Source: Ignelater luminosus (lineage: Eukaryota > Arthropoda > Insecta > Coleoptera > Elateridae). From it: DNA of 64,000 nt. The stretch is from contig VTPC01090912.1 of assembly GCA_011009095.1 (NCBI GenBank), forward strand, positions 370,247 through 434,246, in the 5' to 3' direction. The notes under the pieces are model-generated. The model was not told the origin of the DNA, ran no database searches, and was given only the letters and a program-made list of their open reading frames with translations. The first letter of the stretch is position 1; each line of letters starts with the position of its first letter. Positions 62,228-64,000 of this stretch are shown here, one piece after another. The translations under genes were made by a program, and so were the position numbers.

Positions 62228-63382
62228 TAAACTCCTCTTGACCATATCGTTCCGTTGCTTTGAAGTTATCTTCATTTGGATATTTTGAGGAAAGTTCTTC
62301 ACACTAAACTTCAAAAAACTTATCTGTTAATAGGTTTCTTAAATTTGCAATTGTAGTATTGGTATTCAACTCATGTAAGATGAACAAAAACTTATATGTA
62401 TTAGTTGAATTACATCTCCCACAATTATATTTTTACATTTTTCATTTTATACTTTTCATCAATCATTATTGTTTGGAGATGCATCGTTTTCATTATTATC
62501 TCTTACTAGATCTACACATTTATCCATCGTTACTGTTTACCCGAGGGTGCTTACAATTGTATTAAAATTTTGCAATAAAAATAACATGAACAAGTGATAC
62601 ATCATCGTACACAGATAAAGAAATACTTTCCAATGCTGTCTAATGGCATCCACGGTATCATCCAAGTTTACCTGCCACTTATTTTATATCCTAACTTAAA
62701 CTCGCGTCAGTATTGGCCATCATGTCAAAAGAACTTTGAAAAGGAGAGGAAAAGAATAAGGGAAACGGCTACGAATTTATCAAAGTATTATTTACAAGCG
62801 AGTCGGGATAAAATAAATAATAAAGCAAATTCTTATAAATTGCCTAAAAAAAGTATTGCTGGTCGTCTTCACATAGAATACTAGGATTTAAAAACAAATC
62901 TACAATAAAGCTCCATAAGAAATTGGAAAATTTCTTGGAATTGAAACAAGAATTATAAATAAATTATTCTTAGTAAATCCATATCTCAAAATGTTGCAAA
63001 CAACAAAACTGAATTAACCCTGAGAATTAAACCCAATCGTCAACTGAAAGGGCAATAATACATTACTTGTAGTTGTTTAAGTGGTAAGTAAGTCAAGAAA
63101 ATATACTTTTTCTAAGGCTTTGTAAATTAATCTGTAACTATGCAGAAGTTATCATAAAAATAAATAAATTTTTTGCACAGCCGCCTGTAAAGTAGGCGCT
63201 TTACAATTAGTCCTCAATGTAAAAAGTTGACAATTACAAACATTTGTAATAAATTTGACGTATCGATGTTATAATGAATTCATGATACGCACCTATGATC
63301 TTGGCCAACTTCATTTTTTAATCTACCGTCAATCGTTTTTCTTTATTATTTTCTTTAAAATACGGTCGTGTAAAAAATATTG
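62228..63382. other. Non-coding interval
   Basis: No recognised gene. The open frame at 62594-62884 has no known motif and AT-driven composition. Confidence 0.3.
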
Positions 63383-63515
63383 TATATAACTCGAGTGTAA
63401 AGTGAAGTTTTTTGAACGAGTAGGAAGTTGTGTCGCTCGTACCATCCTACGCTGTCGCTCGTGCCCTGAATTTCCTACTCATTCAAAAAACTTCACTTTA
63501 CACTCTTGTTATATA
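63383..63515. repeat. Near-perfect hairpin with 44-bp arms (palindromic MITE candidate)
   Basis: The left arm 63383-63426 and right arm 63472-63515 are inverse at 41 of 44 positions. Core words are GTGTAAAGTGAAGTTTTTTG and its inverse. The 45-base loop is unusually GC-rich and contains TGTCGCTCGT twice (63431 and 63453). Arms begin and end with TATATAAC/GTTATATA, so a TA-type target is possible. It could be a palindromic MITE; a structured RNA gene is less likely. Confidence 0.8.
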
Positions 63516-64000
63516 AATAACTATTCTAAGATGATAACAAATACTGTAAATAATTATCGTATTATGCGCTGTAGATAATCTTCAATTAATAATTTAAAAA
63601 TCTGAATTTTACATTTATAAGACTTTGAAGGAAATCTCTTTCTCTCGAAAACACATATAAACAGATTTTCTTATACAATAAAAATCACGCGGCAGCCCCC
63701 TTTTCTTTGATAGTAAAAATTAATTCTCATAGCTTGCAGTGAGTCCTTAGGATAGACTGGTAGGTAATTCAAAACTTTCCACTAACATTCTATCTCCATG
63801 CATCCATTCTTCTTTAAAGTTGTAACGATAATAACGCCAACTAATTCAATTCGGCCGGTAAAGACATAATCAGTTCATAACACCAAACACATTTGCAATT
63901 TGTCAAAGATACAGTTAACCTTGTTTGAGGAGATTGCCAGAAATTCTTAGCTTTATTTGGAAATACAGCTTTCGCTTTTGTTTCGCTTTGAAATTATTCA
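63516..64000. other. Non-coding right edge
   Basis: Nothing recognised in the last 485 bases. Confidence 0.3.

Noticed and set aside
62594-62884. 96-codon plus-strand frame near the right end
   Set aside because: No motif; codon content matches local AT richness.

Overview
The window reads as an AT-rich insect nuclear genome segment, possibly from a beetle although nothing seen fixes the order. The evidence is the repeat fauna: several DD34D mariner lineages, a DD41D mariner, a second PPRSPDL-type Tc1/mariner element, hAT elements, an RTE-like LINE, a tRNA-derived SINE-like element, and insect-type multicopy transposon-linked genes. No ordinary host protein gene was recognised. About two thirds of the window is AT-rich non-coding DNA.

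Layout. 1-735 is the endonuclease end of a LINE on the minus strand, cut by the window edge. 3.96-4.84 kb is a large diverged inverted duplication. 5.6-6.9 kb is a broken member of a multicopy insect gene family ending in a CXC cysteine cluster, with a small palindromic MITE inside it. 7.5-10.9 kb is a heavily diverged minisatellite carrying a 10-base N gap and interrupted by the one intact protein gene of the window, a DD41D mariner (8515-9819, transposase 361 aa). 11.7-23.5 kb is a gene desert with blocks of homeodomain-type ATTA/TAAT sites.

23.5-28.15 kb is a dense nest: a broken YqaJ-like gene, a GC-rich island with an unrecognised minus-strand reading frame, a decayed hAT transposase, a THAP zinc-finger fragment and a truncated mariner. 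32.65-34.2 kb holds a SINE-like element and a mariner that has lost its first catalytic Asp. 38.1-38.7 kb is an uncharacterised terminal-inverted-repeat element. 40.6-41.84 kb is an irritans-group mariner with both ends and TA duplications preserved. 46.26-47.57 kb is another broken multicopy family gene. 48.65-49.04 kb is a hAT-type MITE with a likely 8-bp target duplication. 52.58-55.6 kb is a mariner followed by an RTE-like LINE. 58.3-60 kb contains a reverse-transcriptase scrap and two near-identical copies of a Tc1/mariner transposase segment. 60.94-62.23 kb is a mariner of the same group as the one at 52.6 kb. 63.38-63.52 kb is a near-perfect 44-bp-armed hairpin.

The parts do not form a pathway. 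The window is a record of successive transposon arrivals in different states of decay. The DD41D copy looks youngest because it has an open frame, matching ends and a target duplication. The most unusual items are the intact DD41D element inside a minisatellite, the inverted duplication at 4 kb, the hairpin at 63.4 kb, the GC island at 24 kb and the unnamed 38 kb element.
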